A stretch of DNA of 64,000 nucleotides from Salvelinus alpinus (taxonomy: Eukaryota; Chordata; Actinopteri; Salmoniformes; Salmonidae), in NCBI RefSeq assembly GCF_045679555.1, contig NC_092092.1:13881190-13945189 (forward strand), given 5' to 3'. The notes under the pieces were generated by a model. The model ran no database searches, was not told where the DNA came from, and was given only the letters and a program-made list of their open reading frames with translations. Shown here piece after piece: positions 10,801-25,129 of the stretch. The translations under genes were made by a program, and so were the position numbers. Within the stretch, counting starts at the first letter, position 1; each line of letters starts with the position of its first letter.

Positions 10801-13249
10801 ATCACTAGTCCTAGCCCCATACTAACTCTAGGGTTGGACCCCTCATCACTAGTCCTAGCCCCATACTAACTCTAGGGTTGGACCCCTCATCACTAGTCCT
10901 AGCCCCATACTAACTCTAGGGTTGGACCCCTCATCACTAGTCCTAGCCCCATACTAACTCTAGGGTTGGACCCCTCATCACTAGTCCTAGCCCCATACTA
11001 ACTCTAGGGTTGGACCCCTCATCACTAGTCCTAGCCCCATACTAACTCTAGGGTTGGACCCCTCATCACTAGTCCTAGCCCCATACTAACTCTAGGGTTG
11101 GACCCCTCATCACTAGTCCTAGCCCCATACTAACTCTAGGGTTGGACCCCTCATCACTAGTCCTAGCCCCATACTAACTCTAGGGTTGGACCCCTCATCA
11201 CTAGTCCTAGCCCCATACTAACTCTAGGGTTGGACCCCTCATCACTAGTCCTAGCCCCATACTAACTCTGGGGTTGGACCCCTCATCACTAGTCCTAGCC
11301 CCATACTAACTCTAGGGTTGGACCCCTCATCACTAGTCCTAGCCCCATACTAACTCTAGGGTTGGACCCCTCATCACTAGTCCTAGCCCCATACTAACTC
11401 TAGGGTTGGACCCCTCATCACTAGTCCTAGCCCCATACTAACTCTAGGGTTGGACCCCTCATCACTAGTCCTAGCCCCATACTAACTCTAGGGTTGGACC
11501 CCTCATCACTAGTCCTAGCCCCATACTAACTCTAGGGTTGGACCCCTCATCACTAGTCCTAGCCCCATACTAACTCTAGGGTTGGACCCCTCATCACTAG
11601 TCCTAGCCCCATACTAACTCTAGGGTTGGACCCCTCATCACTAGTCCTAGCCCCATACTAACTCTAGGGTTGGACCCCTCATCACTAGTCCTAGCCCCAT
11701 ACTAACTCTAGGGTTGGACCCCTCATCACTAGTCCTAGCCCCATACTAACTCTAGGGTTGGACCCCTCATCACTAGTCCTAGCCCCATACTAACTCTAGG
11801 GTTGGACCCCTCATCACTAGTCCTAGCCCCATACTAACTCTAGGGTTGGACCCCTCATCACTAGTCCTAGCCCCATACTAACTCTAGGGTTGGACCCCTC
11901 ATCACTAGTCCTAGCCCCATACTAACTCTAGGGTTGGACCCCTCATCACTAGTCCTAGCCCCATACTAACTCTAGGGTTGGACCCCTCATCACTAGTCCT
12001 AGCCCCATACTAACTCTAGGGTTGGACCCCTCATCACTAGTCCTAGCCCCATACTAACTCTAGGGTTGGACCCCTCATCACTAGTCCTAGCCCCATACTA
12101 ACTCTAGGGTTGGACCCCTCATCACTAGTCCTAGCCCCATACTAACTCTAGGGTTGGACCCCTCATCACTAGTCCTAGCCCCATACTAACTCTAGGGTTG
12201 GACCCCTCATCACTAGTCCTAGCCCCATACTAACTCTAGAGTTGGACCCCTCATCACTAGTCCTCGCCCCATACTAACTCTAGGGTTGGACCCCTCATCA
12301 CTAGTCCTAGCCCCATACTAACTCTAGGGTTGGACCCCTCATCACTAGTCCTAGCCCCATACTAACTCTAGGGTTGGACCCCTCATCACTAGTCCTAGCC
12401 CCATACTAACTCTGTCTCCAGGCCTGGGTTGGACCCCTCATCACTAGTCCTAGCCCCATACTAACTCTAGGGTTGGACCCCTCATCACTAGTCCTAGCCC
12501 CATACTAACTCTAGGGTTGGACCCCTCATCACTAGTCCTAGCCCCATACTAACTCTAGGGTTGGACCCCTCATCACTAGTCCTAGCCCCATACTAACTCT
12601 AGGGTTGGACCCCTCATCACTAGTCCTAGCCCCATACTAACTCTAGGGTTGGACCCCTCATCACTAGTCCTAGCCCCATACTAACTCTAGGGTTGGACCC
12701 CTCATCACTAGTCCTAGCCCCATACTAACTCTAGGGTTGGACCCCTCATCACTAGTCCTAGCCCCATACTAACTCTAGGGTTGGACCCCTCATCACTAGT
12801 CCTAGCCCCATACTAACTCTAGGGTTGGACCCCTCATCACTAGTCCTAGCCCCATACTAACTCTAGGGTTGGACCCCTCATCACTAGTCCTAGCCCCATA
12901 CTAACTCTAGGGTTGGACCCCTCATCACTAGTCCTAGCCCCATACTAACTCTAGGGTTGGACCCCTCATCACTAGTCCTAGCCCCATACTAACTCTAGGG
13001 TTGGACCCCTCATCACTAGTCCTAGCCCCATACTAACTCTAGGGTTGGACCCCTCATCACTAGTCCTAGCCCCATACTAACTCTAGGGTTGGACCCCTCA
13101 TCACTAGTCCTAGCCCCATACTAACTCTAGGGTTGGACCCCTCATCACTAGTCCTAGCCCCATACTAACTCTAGGGTTGGACCCCTCATCACTAGTCCTA
13201 GCCCCATACTAACTCTAGGGTTGGACCCCTCATCACTAGTCCTAGCCCC
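7825..13249 (+). repeat. 44-bp satellite block of the giant intronic array
   Basis: 104 copies of a 44-bp unit from 7825 to 12402 (one copy near 8797 has 2 extra bases), one 55-bp unit at 12403-12457, then 18 more 44-bp copies to 13249. The unit reads ATACTAACTCTAGGGTTGG, then ACCCCTCATCACTAGTCC, then TAGCCCC. Copies are nearly identical; the main variant is CTCTGGGG for CTCTAGGG, scattered through the block. The left edge is truncated by the gap, so true length is unknown. Confidence 0.98.
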
Positions 13250-16200
13250 ATACTAACTCTGTCTCCAGGCCTGGGTTGGACCACTCATCACTAGTCCTAG
13301 CCCCATACTAACTCTGTCTCCAGGCCTGGGTTGGACCCCTCATCACTAGTCCTAGCCCCATACTAACTCTGTCTCCAGGCCTGGGTTGGACCCCTCATCA
13401 CTAGTCCTAGCCCCATACTAACTCTGTCTCCAGGCCTGGGTTGGACCCCTCATCACTAGTCCTAGCCCCATACTAACTCTGTCTCCAGGCCTGGGTTGGA
13501 CCCCTCATCACTAGTCCTAGCCCCATACTAACTCTGTCTCCAGGCCTGGGTTGGACCCCTCATCACTAGTCCTAGCCCCATACTAACTCTGTCTCCAGGC
13601 CTGGGTTGGACCACTCATCACTAGTCCTAGCCCCATACTAACTCTGTCTCCAGGCCTGGGTTGGACCCCTCATCACTAGTCCTAGCCCCATACTAACTCT
13701 GTCTCCAGGCCTGGGTTGGACCCCTCATCACTAGTCCTAGCCCCATACTAACTCTGTCTCCAGGCCTGGGTTGGACCCCTCATCACTAGTCCTAGCCCCA
13801 TACTAACTCTGTCTCCAGGCCTGGGTTGGACCCCTCATCACTAGTCCTAGCCCCATACTAACTCTGTCTCCAGGCCTGGGTTTGACCCCTCATCACTAGT
13901 CCTAGCCCCATACTAACTCTGTCTCCAGGCCTGGGTTGGACCCCTCATCACTAGTCCTAGCCCCATACTAACTCTGTCTCCAGGCCTGGGTTGGACCCCT
14001 CATCACTAGTCCTAGCCCCATACTAACTCTGTCTCCAGGCCTGGGTTGGACCCCTCATCACTAGTCCTAGCCCCATACTAACTCTGTCTCCAGGCCTGGG
14101 TTGGACCCCTCATCACTAGTCCTAGCCCCATACTAACTCTGTCTCCAGGCCTGGGTTGGACCACTCATCACTAGTCCTAGCCCCATACTAACTCTGTCTC
14201 CAGGCCTGGGTTGGACCCCTCATCACTAGTCCTAGCCCCATACTAACTCTGTCTCCAGGCCTGGGTTGGACCCCTCATCACTAGTCCTAGCCCCATACTA
14301 ACTCTGTCTCCAGGCCTGGGTTGGACCCCTCATCACTAGCCCTAGCCCCATACTAACTCTGTCTCCAGGCCTGGGTTGGACCCCTCATCACTAGTCCTAG
14401 CCCCATACTAACTCTGTCTCCAGGCCTGGGTTGGACCACTCATCACTAGTCCTAGCCCCATACTAACTCTGTCTCCAGGCCTGGGTTGGACCCCTCATCA
14501 CTAGCCCTAGCCCCATACTAACTCTGTCTCCAGGCCTGGGTTGGACCCCTCATCACTAGTCCTAGCCCCATACTAACTCTGTCTCCAGGCCTGGGTTGGA
14601 CCCCTCATCACTAGTCCTAGCCCCATACTAACTCTGTCTCCAGGCCTGGGTTGGACCCCTCATCACTAGTCCTAGCCCCATACTAACTCTGTCTCCAGGC
14701 CTGGGTTGGACCCCTCATCACTAGTCCTAGCCCCATACTAACTCTGTCTCCAGGCCTGGGTTGGACCCCTCATCACTAGTCCTAGCCCCATACTAACTCT
14801 GTCTCCAGGCCTGGGTTGGACCCCTCATCACTAGTCCTAGCCCCATACTAACTCTGTCTCCAGGCCTGGGTTGGACCCCTCATCACTAGTCCTAGCCCCA
14901 TACTAACTCTGTCTCCAGGCCTGGGTTGGACCCCTCATCACTAGTCCTAGCCCCATACTAACTCTGTCTCCAGGCCTGGGTTGGACCCCTCATCACTAGC
15001 CCTAGCCCCATACTAACTCTGTCTCCAGGCCTGGGTTGGACCCCTCATCACTAGTCCTAGCCCCATACTAACTCTGTCTCCAGGCCTGGGTTGGACCCCT
15101 CATCACTAGTCCTAGCCCCATACTAACTCTGTCTCCAGGCCTGGGTTGGACCCCTCATCACTAGTCCTAGCCCCATACTAACTCTGTCTCCAGGCCTGGG
15201 TTGGACCCCTCATCACTAGTCCTAGCCCCATACTAACTCTGTCTCCAGGCCTGGGTTGGACCCCTCATCACTAGTCCTAGCCCCATACTAACTCTGTCTC
15301 CAGGCCTGGGTTGGACCCCTCATCACTAGTCCTAGCCCCATACTAACTCTGTCTCCAGGCCTGGGTTGGACCCCTCATCACTAGCCCTAGCCCCATACTA
15401 ACTCTGTCTCCAGGCCTGGGTTGGACCACTCATCACTAGTCCTAGCCCCATACTAACTCTGTCTCCAGGCCTGGGTTGGACCCCTCATCACTAGTCCTAG
15501 CCCCATACTAACTCTGTCTCCAGGCCTGGGTTGGACCCCTCATCACTAGTCCTAGCCCCATACTAACTCTGTCTCCAGGCCTGGGTTGGACCCCTCATCA
15601 CTAGTCCTAGCCCCATACTAACTCTGTCTCCAGGCCTGGGTTGGACCCCTCATCACTAGTCCTAGCCCCAAACTAACTCTGTCTCCAGGCCTGGGTTGGA
15701 CCCCTCATCACTAGTCCTAGCCCCATACTAACTCTGTCTCCAGGCCTGGGTTGGACCCCTCATCACTAGTCCTAGCCCCAAACTAACTCTGTCTCCAGGC
15801 CTGGGTTGGACCCCTCATCACTAGTCCTAGCCCCATACTAACTCTGTCTCCAGGCCTGGGTTGGACCCCTCATCACTAGTCCTAGCCCCATACTAACTCT
15901 GTCTCCAGGCCTGGGTTGGACCCCTCATCACTAGTCCTAGCCCCATACTAACTCTGTCTCCAGGCCTGGGTTGGACCCCTCATCACTAGTCCTAGCCCCA
16001 TACTAACTCTGTCTCCAGGCCTGGGTTGGACCCCTCATCACTAGTCCTAGCCCCATACTAACTCTGTCTCCAGGCCTGGGTTGGACCCCTCATCACTAGT
16101 CCTAGCCCCATACTAACTCTGTCTCCAGGCCTGGGTTGGACCCCTCATCACTAGTCCTAGCCCCATACTAACTCTGTCTCCAGGCCTGGGTTGGACCCCT

Positions 16201-19200
16201 CATCACTAGTCCTAGCCCCATACTAACTCTGTCTCCAGGCCTGGGTTGGACCCCTCATCACTAGCCCTAGCCCCATACTAACTCTGTCTCCAGGCCTGGG
16301 TTGGACCCCTCATCACTAGTCCTAGCCCCATACTAACTCTGTCTCCAGGCCTGGGTTGGACCCCTCATCACTAGTCCTAGCCCCATACTAACTCTGTCTC
16401 CAGGCCTGGGTTGGACCCCTCATCACTAGTCCTAGCCCCATACTAACTCTGTCTCCAGGCCTGGGTTGGACCCCTCATCACTAGTCCTAGCCCCATACTA
16501 ACTCTGTCTCCAGGCCTGGGTTGGACCCCTCATCACTAGTCCTAGCCCCATACTAACTCTGTCTCCAGGCCTGGGTTGGACCCCTCATCACTAGTCCTAG
16601 CCCCATACTAACTCTGTCTCCAGGCCTGGGTTGGACCCCTCATCACTAGCCCTAGCCCCATACTAACTCTGTCTCCAGGCCTGGGTTGGACCACTCATCA
16701 CTAGTCCTAGCCCCATACTAACTCTGTCTCCAGGCCTGGGTTGGACCCCTCATCACTAGTCCTAGCCCCATACTAACTCTGTCTCCAGGCCTGGGTTGGA
16801 CCCCTCATCACTAGTCCTAGCCCCATACTAACTCTGTCTCCAGGCCTGGGTTGGACCCCTCATCACTAGTCCTAGCCCCATACTAACTCTGTCTCCAGGC
16901 CTGGGTTGGACCCCTCATCACTAGTCCTAGCCCCAAACTAACTCTGTCTCCAGGCCTGGGTTGGACCCCTCATCACTAGTCCTAGCCCCATACTAACTCT
17001 GTCTCCAGGCCTGGGTTGGACCCCTCATCACTAGTCCTAGCCCCAAACTAACTCTGTCTCCAGGCCTGGGTTGGACCCCTCATCACTAGTCCTAGCCCCA
17101 TACTAACTCTGTCTCCAGGCCTGGGTTGGACCCCTCATCACTAGTCCTAGCCCCATACTAACTCTGTCTCCAGGCCTGGGTTGGACCCCTCATCACTAGT
17201 CCTAGCCCCATACTAACTCTGTCTCCAGGCCTGGGTTGGACCCCTCATCACTAGTCCTAGCCCCATACTAACTCTGTCTCCAGGCCTGGGTTGGACCCCT
17301 CATCACTAGTCCTAGCCCCATACTAACTCTGTCTCCAGGCCTGGGTTGGACCCCTCATCACTAGTCCTAGCCCCATACTAACTCTGTCTCCAGGCCTGGG
17401 TTGGACCCCTCATCACTAGTCCTAGCCCCATACTAACTCTGTCTCCAGGCCTGGGTTGGACCCCTCATCACTAGTCCTAGCCCCATACTAACTCTGTCTC
17501 CAGGCCTGGGTTGGACCCCTCATCACTAGTCCTAGCCCCATACTAACTCTGTCTCCAGGCCTGGGTTGGACCCCTCATCACTAGTCCTAGCCCCATACTA
17601 ACTCTGTCTCCAGGCCTGGGTTGGACCCCTCATCACTAGTCCTAGCCCCATACTAACTCTGTCTCCAGGCCTGGGTTTGACCCCTCATCACTAGTCCTAG
17701 CCCCATACTAACTCTGTCTCCAGGCCTGGGTTGGACCCCTCATCACTAGTCCTAGCCCCATACTAACTCTGTCTCCAGGCCTGGGTTGGACCCCTCATCA
17801 CTAGTCCTAGCCCCATACTAACTCTGTCTCCAGGCCTGGGTTGGACCCCTCATCACTAGTCCTAGCCCCATACTAACTCTGTCTCCAGGCCTGGGTTGGA
17901 CCCCTCATCACTAGTCCTAGCCCCATACTAACTCTGTCTCCAGGCCTGGGTTGGACCACTCATCACTAGTCCTAGCCCCATACTAACTCTGTCTCCAGGC
18001 CTGGGTTGGACCCCTCATCACTAGTCCTAGCCCCATACTAACTCTGTCTCCAGGCCTGGGTTGGACCCCTCATCACTAGTCCTAGCCCCATACTAACTCT
18101 GTCTCCAGGCCTGGGTTGGACCCCTCATCACTAGCCCTAGCCCCATACTAACTCTGTCTCCAGGCCTGGGTTGGACCCCTCATCACTAGTCCTAGCCCCA
18201 TACTAACTCTGTCTCCAGGCCTGGGTTGGACCACTCATCACTAGTCCTAGCCCCATACTAACTCTGTCTCCAGGCCTGGGTTGGACCCCTCATCACTAGC
18301 CCTAGCCCCATACTAACTCTGTCTCCAGGCCTGGGTTGGACCCCTCATCACTAGTCCTAGCCCCATACTAACTCTGTCTCCAGGCCTGGGTTGGACCCCT
18401 CATCACTAGTCCTAGCCCCATACTAACTCTGTCTCCAGGCCTGGGTTGGACCCCTCATCACTAGTCCTAGCCCCATACTAACTCTGTCTCCAGGCCTGGG
18501 TTGGACCCCTCATCACTAGTCCTAGCCCCATACTAACTCTGTCTCCAGGCCTGGGTTGGACCCCTCATCACTAGTCCTAGCCCCATACTAACTCTGTCTC
18601 CAGGCCTGGGTTGGACCCCTCATCACTAGTCCTAGCCCCATACTAACTCTGTCTCCAGGCCTGGGTTGGACCCCTCATCACTAGTCCTAGCCCCATACTA
18701 ACTCTGTCTCCAGGCCTGGGTTGGACCCCTCATCACTAGTCCTAGCCCCATACTAACTCTGTCTCCAGGCCTGGGTTGGACCCCTCATCACTAGTCCTAG
18801 CCCCATACTAACTCTGTCTCCAGGCCTGGGTTGGACCCCTCATCACTAGTCCTAGCCCCATACTAACTCTGTCTCCAGGCCTGGGTTGGACCCCTCATCA
18901 CTAGCCCTAGCCCCATACTAACTCTGTCTCCAGGCCTGGGTTGGACCCCTCATCACTAGTCCTAGCCCCATACTAACTCTGTCTCCAGGCCTGGGTTGGA
19001 CCCCTCATCACTAGTCCTAGCCCCATACTAACTCTGTCTCCAGGCCTGGGTTGGACCCCTCATCACTAGTCCTAGCCCCATACTAACTCTGTCTCCAGGC
19101 CTGGGTTGGACCCCTCATCACTAGTCCTAGCCCCATACTAACTCTGTCTCCAGGCCTGGGTTGGACCCCTCATCACTAGTCCTAGCCCCATACTAACTCT

Positions 19201-22200
19201 GTCTCCAGGCCTGGGTTGGACCCCTCATCACTAGTCCTAGCCCCATACTAACTCTGTCTCCAGGCCTGGGTTGGACCCCTCATCACTAGCCCTAGCCCCA
19301 TACTAACTCTGTCTCCAGGCCTGGGTTGGACCACTCATCACTAGTCCTAGCCCCATACTAACTCTGTCTCCAGGCCTGGGTTGGACCCCTCATCACTAGT
19401 CCTAGCCCCATACTAACTCTGTCTCCAGGCCTGGGTTGGACCCCTCATCACTAGTCCTAGCCCCATACTAACTCTGTCTCCAGGCCTGGGTTGGACCCCT
19501 CATCACTAGTCCTAGCCCCATACTAACTCTGTCTCCAGGCCTGGGTTGGACCCCTCATCACTAGTCCTAGCCCCAAACTAACTCTGTCTCCAGGCCTGGG
19601 TTGGACCCCTCATCACTAGTCCTAGCCCCATACTAACTCTGTCTCCAGGCCTGGGTTGGACCCCTCATCACTAGTCCTAGCCCCATACTAACTCTGTCTC
19701 CAGGCCTGGGTTGGACCCCTCATCACTAGTCCTAGCCCCATACTAACTCTGTCTCCAGGCCTGGGTTGGACCCCTCATCACTAGTCCTAGCCCCATACTA
19801 ACTCTGTCTCCAGGCCTGGGTTGGACCCCTCATCACTAGTCCTAGCCCCATACTAACTCTGTCTCCAGGCCTGGGTTGGACCCCTCATCACTAGTCCTAG
19901 CCCCATACTAACTCTGTCTCCAGGCCTGGGTTGGACCCCTCATCACTAGTCCTAGCCCCATACTAACTCTGTCTCCAGGCCTGGGTTGGACCCCTCATCA
20001 CTAGTCCTAGCCCCATACTAACTCTGTCTCCAGGCCTGGGTTGGACCCCTCATCACTAGTCCTAGCCCCATACTAACTCTGTCTCCAGGCCTGGGTTGGA
20101 CCCCTCATCACTAGTCCTAGCCCCATACTAACTCTGTCTCCAGGCCTGGGTTGGACCCCTCATCACTAGTCCTAGCCCCATACTAACTCTGTCTCCAGGC
20201 CTGGGTTGGACCCCTCATCACTAGTCCTAGCCCCATACTAACTCTGTCTCCAGGCCTGGGTTGGACCCCTCATCACTAGTCCTAGCCCCATACTAACTCT
20301 GTCTCCAGGCCTGGGTTGGACCCCTCATCACTAGTCCTAGCCCCATACTAACTCTGTCTCCAGGCCTGGGTTGGACCCCTCATCACTAGCCCTAGCCCCA
20401 TACTAACTCTGTCTCCAGGCCTGGGTTGGACCCCTCATCACTAGTCCTAGCCCCATACTAACTCTGTCTCCAGGCCTGGGTTGGACCCCTCATCACTAGC
20501 CCTAGCCCCATACTAACTCTGTCTCCAGGCCTGGGTTGGACCCCTCATCACTAGTCCTAGCCCCATACTAACTCTGTCTCCAGGCCTGGGTTGGACCCCT
20601 CATCACTAGTCCTAGCCCCATACTAACTCTGTCTCCAGGCCTGGGTTGGACCCCTCATCACTAGTCCTAGCCCCATACTAACTCTGTCTCCAGGCCTGGG
20701 TTGGACCCCTCATCACTAGTCCTAGCCCCATACTAACTCTGTCTCCAGGCCTGGGTTGGACCCCTCATCACTAGTCCTAGCCCCATACTAACTCTGTCTC
20801 CAGGCCTGGGTTGGACCCCTCATCACTAGTCCTAGCCCCATACTAACTCTGTCTCCAGGCCTGGGTTGGACCCCTCATCACTAGTCCTAGCCCCATACTA
20901 ACTCTGTCTCCAGGCCTGGGTTGGACCCCTCATCACTAGTCCTAGCCCCATACTAACTCTGTCTCCAGGCCTGGGTTGGACCCCTCATCACTAGTCCTAG
21001 CCCCATACTAACTCTGTCTCCAGGCCTGGGTTGGACCCCTCATCACTAGTCCTAGCCCCATACTAACTCTGTCTCCAGGCCTGGGTTGGACCCCTCATCA
21101 CTAGTCCTAGCCCCATACTAACTCTGTCTCCAGGCCTGGGTTGGACCCCTCATCACTAGTCCTAGCCCCATACTAACTCTGTCTCCAGGCCTGGGTTGGA
21201 CCCCTCATCACTAGTCCTAGCCCCATACTAACTCTGTCTCCAGGCCTGGGTTGGACCCCTCATCACTAGTCCTAGCCCCATACTAACTCTGTCTCCAGGC
21301 CTGGGTTGGACCCCTCATCACTAGTCCTAGCCCCATACTAACTCTGTCTCCAGGCCTGGGTTGGACCCCTCATCACTAGTCCTAGCCCCATACTAACTCT
21401 GTCTCCAGGCCTGGGTTGGACCCCTCATCACTAGTCCTAGCCCCATACTAACTCTGTCTCCAGGCCTGGGTTGGACCCCTCATCACTAGTCCTAGCCCCA
21501 TACTAACTCTGTCTCCAGGCCTGGGTTGGACCCCTCATCACTAGTCCTAGCCCCATACTAACTCTGTCTCCAGGCCTGGGTTGGACCCCTCATCACTAGT
21601 CCTAGCCCCATACTAACTCTGTCTCCAGGCCTGGGTTGGACCCCTCATCACTAGTCCTAGCCCCATACTAACTCTGTCTCCAGGCCTGGGTTGGACCCCT
21701 CATCACTAGTCCTAGCCCCATACTAACTCTGTCTCCAGGCCTGGGTTGGACCCCTCATCACTAGTCCTAGCCCCATACTAACTCTGTCTCCAGGCCTGGG
21801 TTGGACCCCTCATCACTAGTCCTAGCCCCATACTAACTCTGTCTCCAGGCCTGGGTTGGACCCCTCATCACTAGTCCTAGCCCCATACTAACTCTGTCTC
21901 CAGGCCTGGGTTGGACCCCTCATCACTAGTCCTAGCCCCATACTAACTCTGTCTCCAGGCCTGGGTTGGACCCCTCATCACTAGCCCTAGCCCCATACTA
22001 ACTCTGTCTCCAGGCCTGGGTTGGACCCCTCATCACTAGTCCTAGCCCCATACTAACTCTGTCTCCAGGCCTGGGTTGGACCCCTCATCACTAGTCCTAG
22101 CCCCATACTAACTCTGTCTCCAGGCCTGGGTTGGACCCCTCATCACTAGTCCTAGCCCCATACTAACTCTGTCTCCAGGCCTGGGTTGGACCCCTCATCA

Positions 22201-25129
22201 CTAGTCCTAGCCCCATACTAACTCTGTCTCCAGGCCTGGGTTGGACCCCTCATCACTAGTCCTAGCCCCATACTAACTCTGTCTCCAGGCCTGGGTTGGA
22301 CCCCTCATCACTAGTCCTAGCCCCATACTAACTCTGTCTCCAGGCCTGGGTTGGACCCCTCATCACTAGTCCTAGCCCCATACTAACTCTGTCTCCAGGC
22401 CTGGGTTGGACCCCTCATCACTAGTCCTAGCCCCATACTAACTCTGTCTCCAGGCCTGGGTTGGACCCCTCATCACTAGTCCTAGCCCCATACTAACTCT
22501 GTCTCCAGGCCTGGGTTGGACCCCTCATCACTAGCCCTAGCCCCATACTAACTCTGTCTCCAGGCCTGGGTTGGACCCCTCATCACTAGTCCTAGCCCCA
22601 TACTAACTCTGTCTCCAGGCCTGGGTTGGACCCCTCATCACTAGTCCTAGCCCCATACTAACTCTGTCTCCAGGCCTGGGTTGGACCCCTCATCACTAGC
22701 CCTAGCCCCATACTAACTCTGTCTCCAGGCCTGGGTTGGACCCCTCATCACTAGTCCTAGCCCCATACTAACTCTGTCTCCAGGCCTGGGTTGGACCCCT
22801 CATCACTAGTCCTAGCCCCATACTAACTCTGTCTCCAGGCCTGGGTTGGACCCCTCATCACTAGTCCTAGCCCCAAACTAACTCTGTCTCCAGGCCTGGG
22901 TTGGACCCCTCATCACTAGTCCTAGCCCCAAACTAACTCTGTCTCCAGGCCTGGGTTGGACCACTCATCACTAGTCCTAGCCCCATACTAACTCTGTCTC
23001 CAGGCCTGGGTTGGACCCCTCATCACTAGTCCTAGCCCCATACTAACTCTGTCTCCAGGCCTGGGTTGGACCCCTCATCACTAGTCCTAGCCCCATACTA
23101 ACTCTGTCTCCAGGCCTGGGTTGGACCCCTCATCACTAGTCCTAGCCCCATACTAACTCTGTCTCCAGGCCTGGGTTGGACCCCTCATCACTAGCCCTAG
23201 CCCCATACTAACTCTGTCTCCAGGCCTGGGTTGGACCCCTCATCACTAGTCCTAGCCCCATACTAACTCTGTCTCCAGGCCTGGGTTGGACCACTCATCA
23301 CTAGTCCTAGCCCCATACTAACTCTGTCTCCAGGCCTGGGTTGGACCCCTCATCACTAGTCCTAGCCCCATACTAACTCTGTCTCCAGGCCTGGGTTGGA
23401 CCCCTCATCACTAGTCCTAGCCCCATACTAACTCTGTCTCCAGGCCTGGGTTGGACCCCTCATCACTAGCCCTAGCCCCATACTAACTCTGTCTCCAGGC
23501 CTGGGTTGGACCCCTCATCACTAGTCCTAGCCCCATACTAACTCTGTCTCCAGGCCTGGGTTGGACCACTCATCACTAGTCCTAGCCCCATACTAACTCT
23601 GTCTCCAGGCCTGGGTTGGACCCCTCATCACTAGCCCTAGCCCCATACTAACTCTGTCTCCAGGCCTGGGTTGGACCCCTCATCACTAGTCCTAGCCCCA
23701 TACTAACTCTGTCTCCAGGCCTGGGTTGGACCCCTCATCACTAGTCCTAGCCCCATACTAACTCTGTCTCCAGGCCTGGGTTGGACCCCTCATCACTAGC
23801 CCTAGCCCCATACTAACTCTGTCTCCAGGCCTGGGTTGGACCACTCATCACTAGTCCTAGCCCCAAACTAACTCTGTCTCCAGGCCTGGGTTGGACCACT
23901 CATCACTAGTCCTAGCCCCATACTAACTCTGTCTCCAGGCCTGGGTTGGACCCCTCATCACTAGTCCTAGCCCCATACTAACTCTGTCTCCAGGCCTGGG
24001 TTGGACCCCTCATCACTAGTCCTAGCCCCATACTAACTCTGTCTCCAGGCCTGGGTTGGACCCCTCATCACTAGTCCTAGCCCCATACTAACTCTGTCTC
24101 CAGGCCTGGGTTGGACCCCTCATCACTAGTCCTAGCCCCATACTAACTCTGTCTCCAGGCCTGGGTTGGACCCCTCATCACTAGTCCTAGCCCCATACTA
24201 ACTCTGTCTCCAGGCCTGGGTTGGACCCCTCATCACTAGTCCTAGCCCCAAACTAACTCTGTCTCCAGGCCTGGGTTGGACCCCTCATCACTAGTCCTAG
24301 CCCCATACTAACTCTGTCTCCAGGCCTGGGTTGGACCCCTCATCACTAGTCCTAGCCCCATACTAACTCTGTCTCCAGGCCTGGGTTGGACCCCTCATCA
24401 CTAGTCCTAGCCCCATACTAACTCTGTCTCCAGGCCTGGGTTGGACCCCTCATCACTAGTCCTAGCCCCATACTAACTCTGTCTCCAGGCCTGGGTTGGA
24501 CCCCTCATCACTAGTCCTAGCCCCATACTAACTCTGTCTCCAGGCCTGGGTTGGACCCCTCATCACTAGTCCTAGCCCCATACTAACTCTGTCTCCAGGC
24601 CTGGGTTGGACCCCTCATCACTAGTCCTAGCCCCATACTAACTCTGTCTCCAGGCCTGGGTTGGACCACTCATCACTAGCCCTAGCCCCAAACTAACTCT
24701 GTCTCCAGGCCTGGGTTGGACCCCTCATCACTAGCCCTAGCCCCATACTAACTCTGTCTCCAGGCCTGGGTTGGACCCCTCATCACTAGTCCTAGCCCCA
24801 TACTAACTCTGTCTCCAGGCCTGGGTTGGACCCCTCATCACTAGTCCTAGCCCCATACTAACTCTGTCTCCAGGCCTGGGTTGGACCACTCATCACTAGT
24901 CCTAGCCCCATACTAACTCTGTCTCCAGGCCTGGGTTGGACCCCTCATCACTAGTCCTAGCCCCATACTAACTCTGTCTCCAGGCCTGGGTTGGACCCCT
25001 CATCACTAGTCCTAGCCCCATACTAACTCTGTCTCCAGGCCTGGGTTGGACCCCTCATCACTAGCCCTAGCCCCAAACTAACTCTGTCTCCAGGCCTGGG
25101 TTGGACCCCTCATCACTAGTCCTAGCCCC
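13250..25129 (+). repeat. 55-bp satellite block, 216 copies
   Basis: Exactly 216 head-to-tail copies of 55 bp (11,880 bases, no length drift). The unit equals the 44-mer plus 11 bases: ACTCTGTCTCCAGGCCTGGG replaces ACTCTAGGG. The extra part forms the palindrome CCAGGCCTGG. A few single-base variants recur (CCACTC for CCCCTC, AGCCCTAG for AGTCCTAG, CCCCAAAC for CCCCATAC, GGGTTTG for GGGTTGG), and their order is repeated in blocks. The array stops 95 bases before the exon at 25225. Confidence 0.98.
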
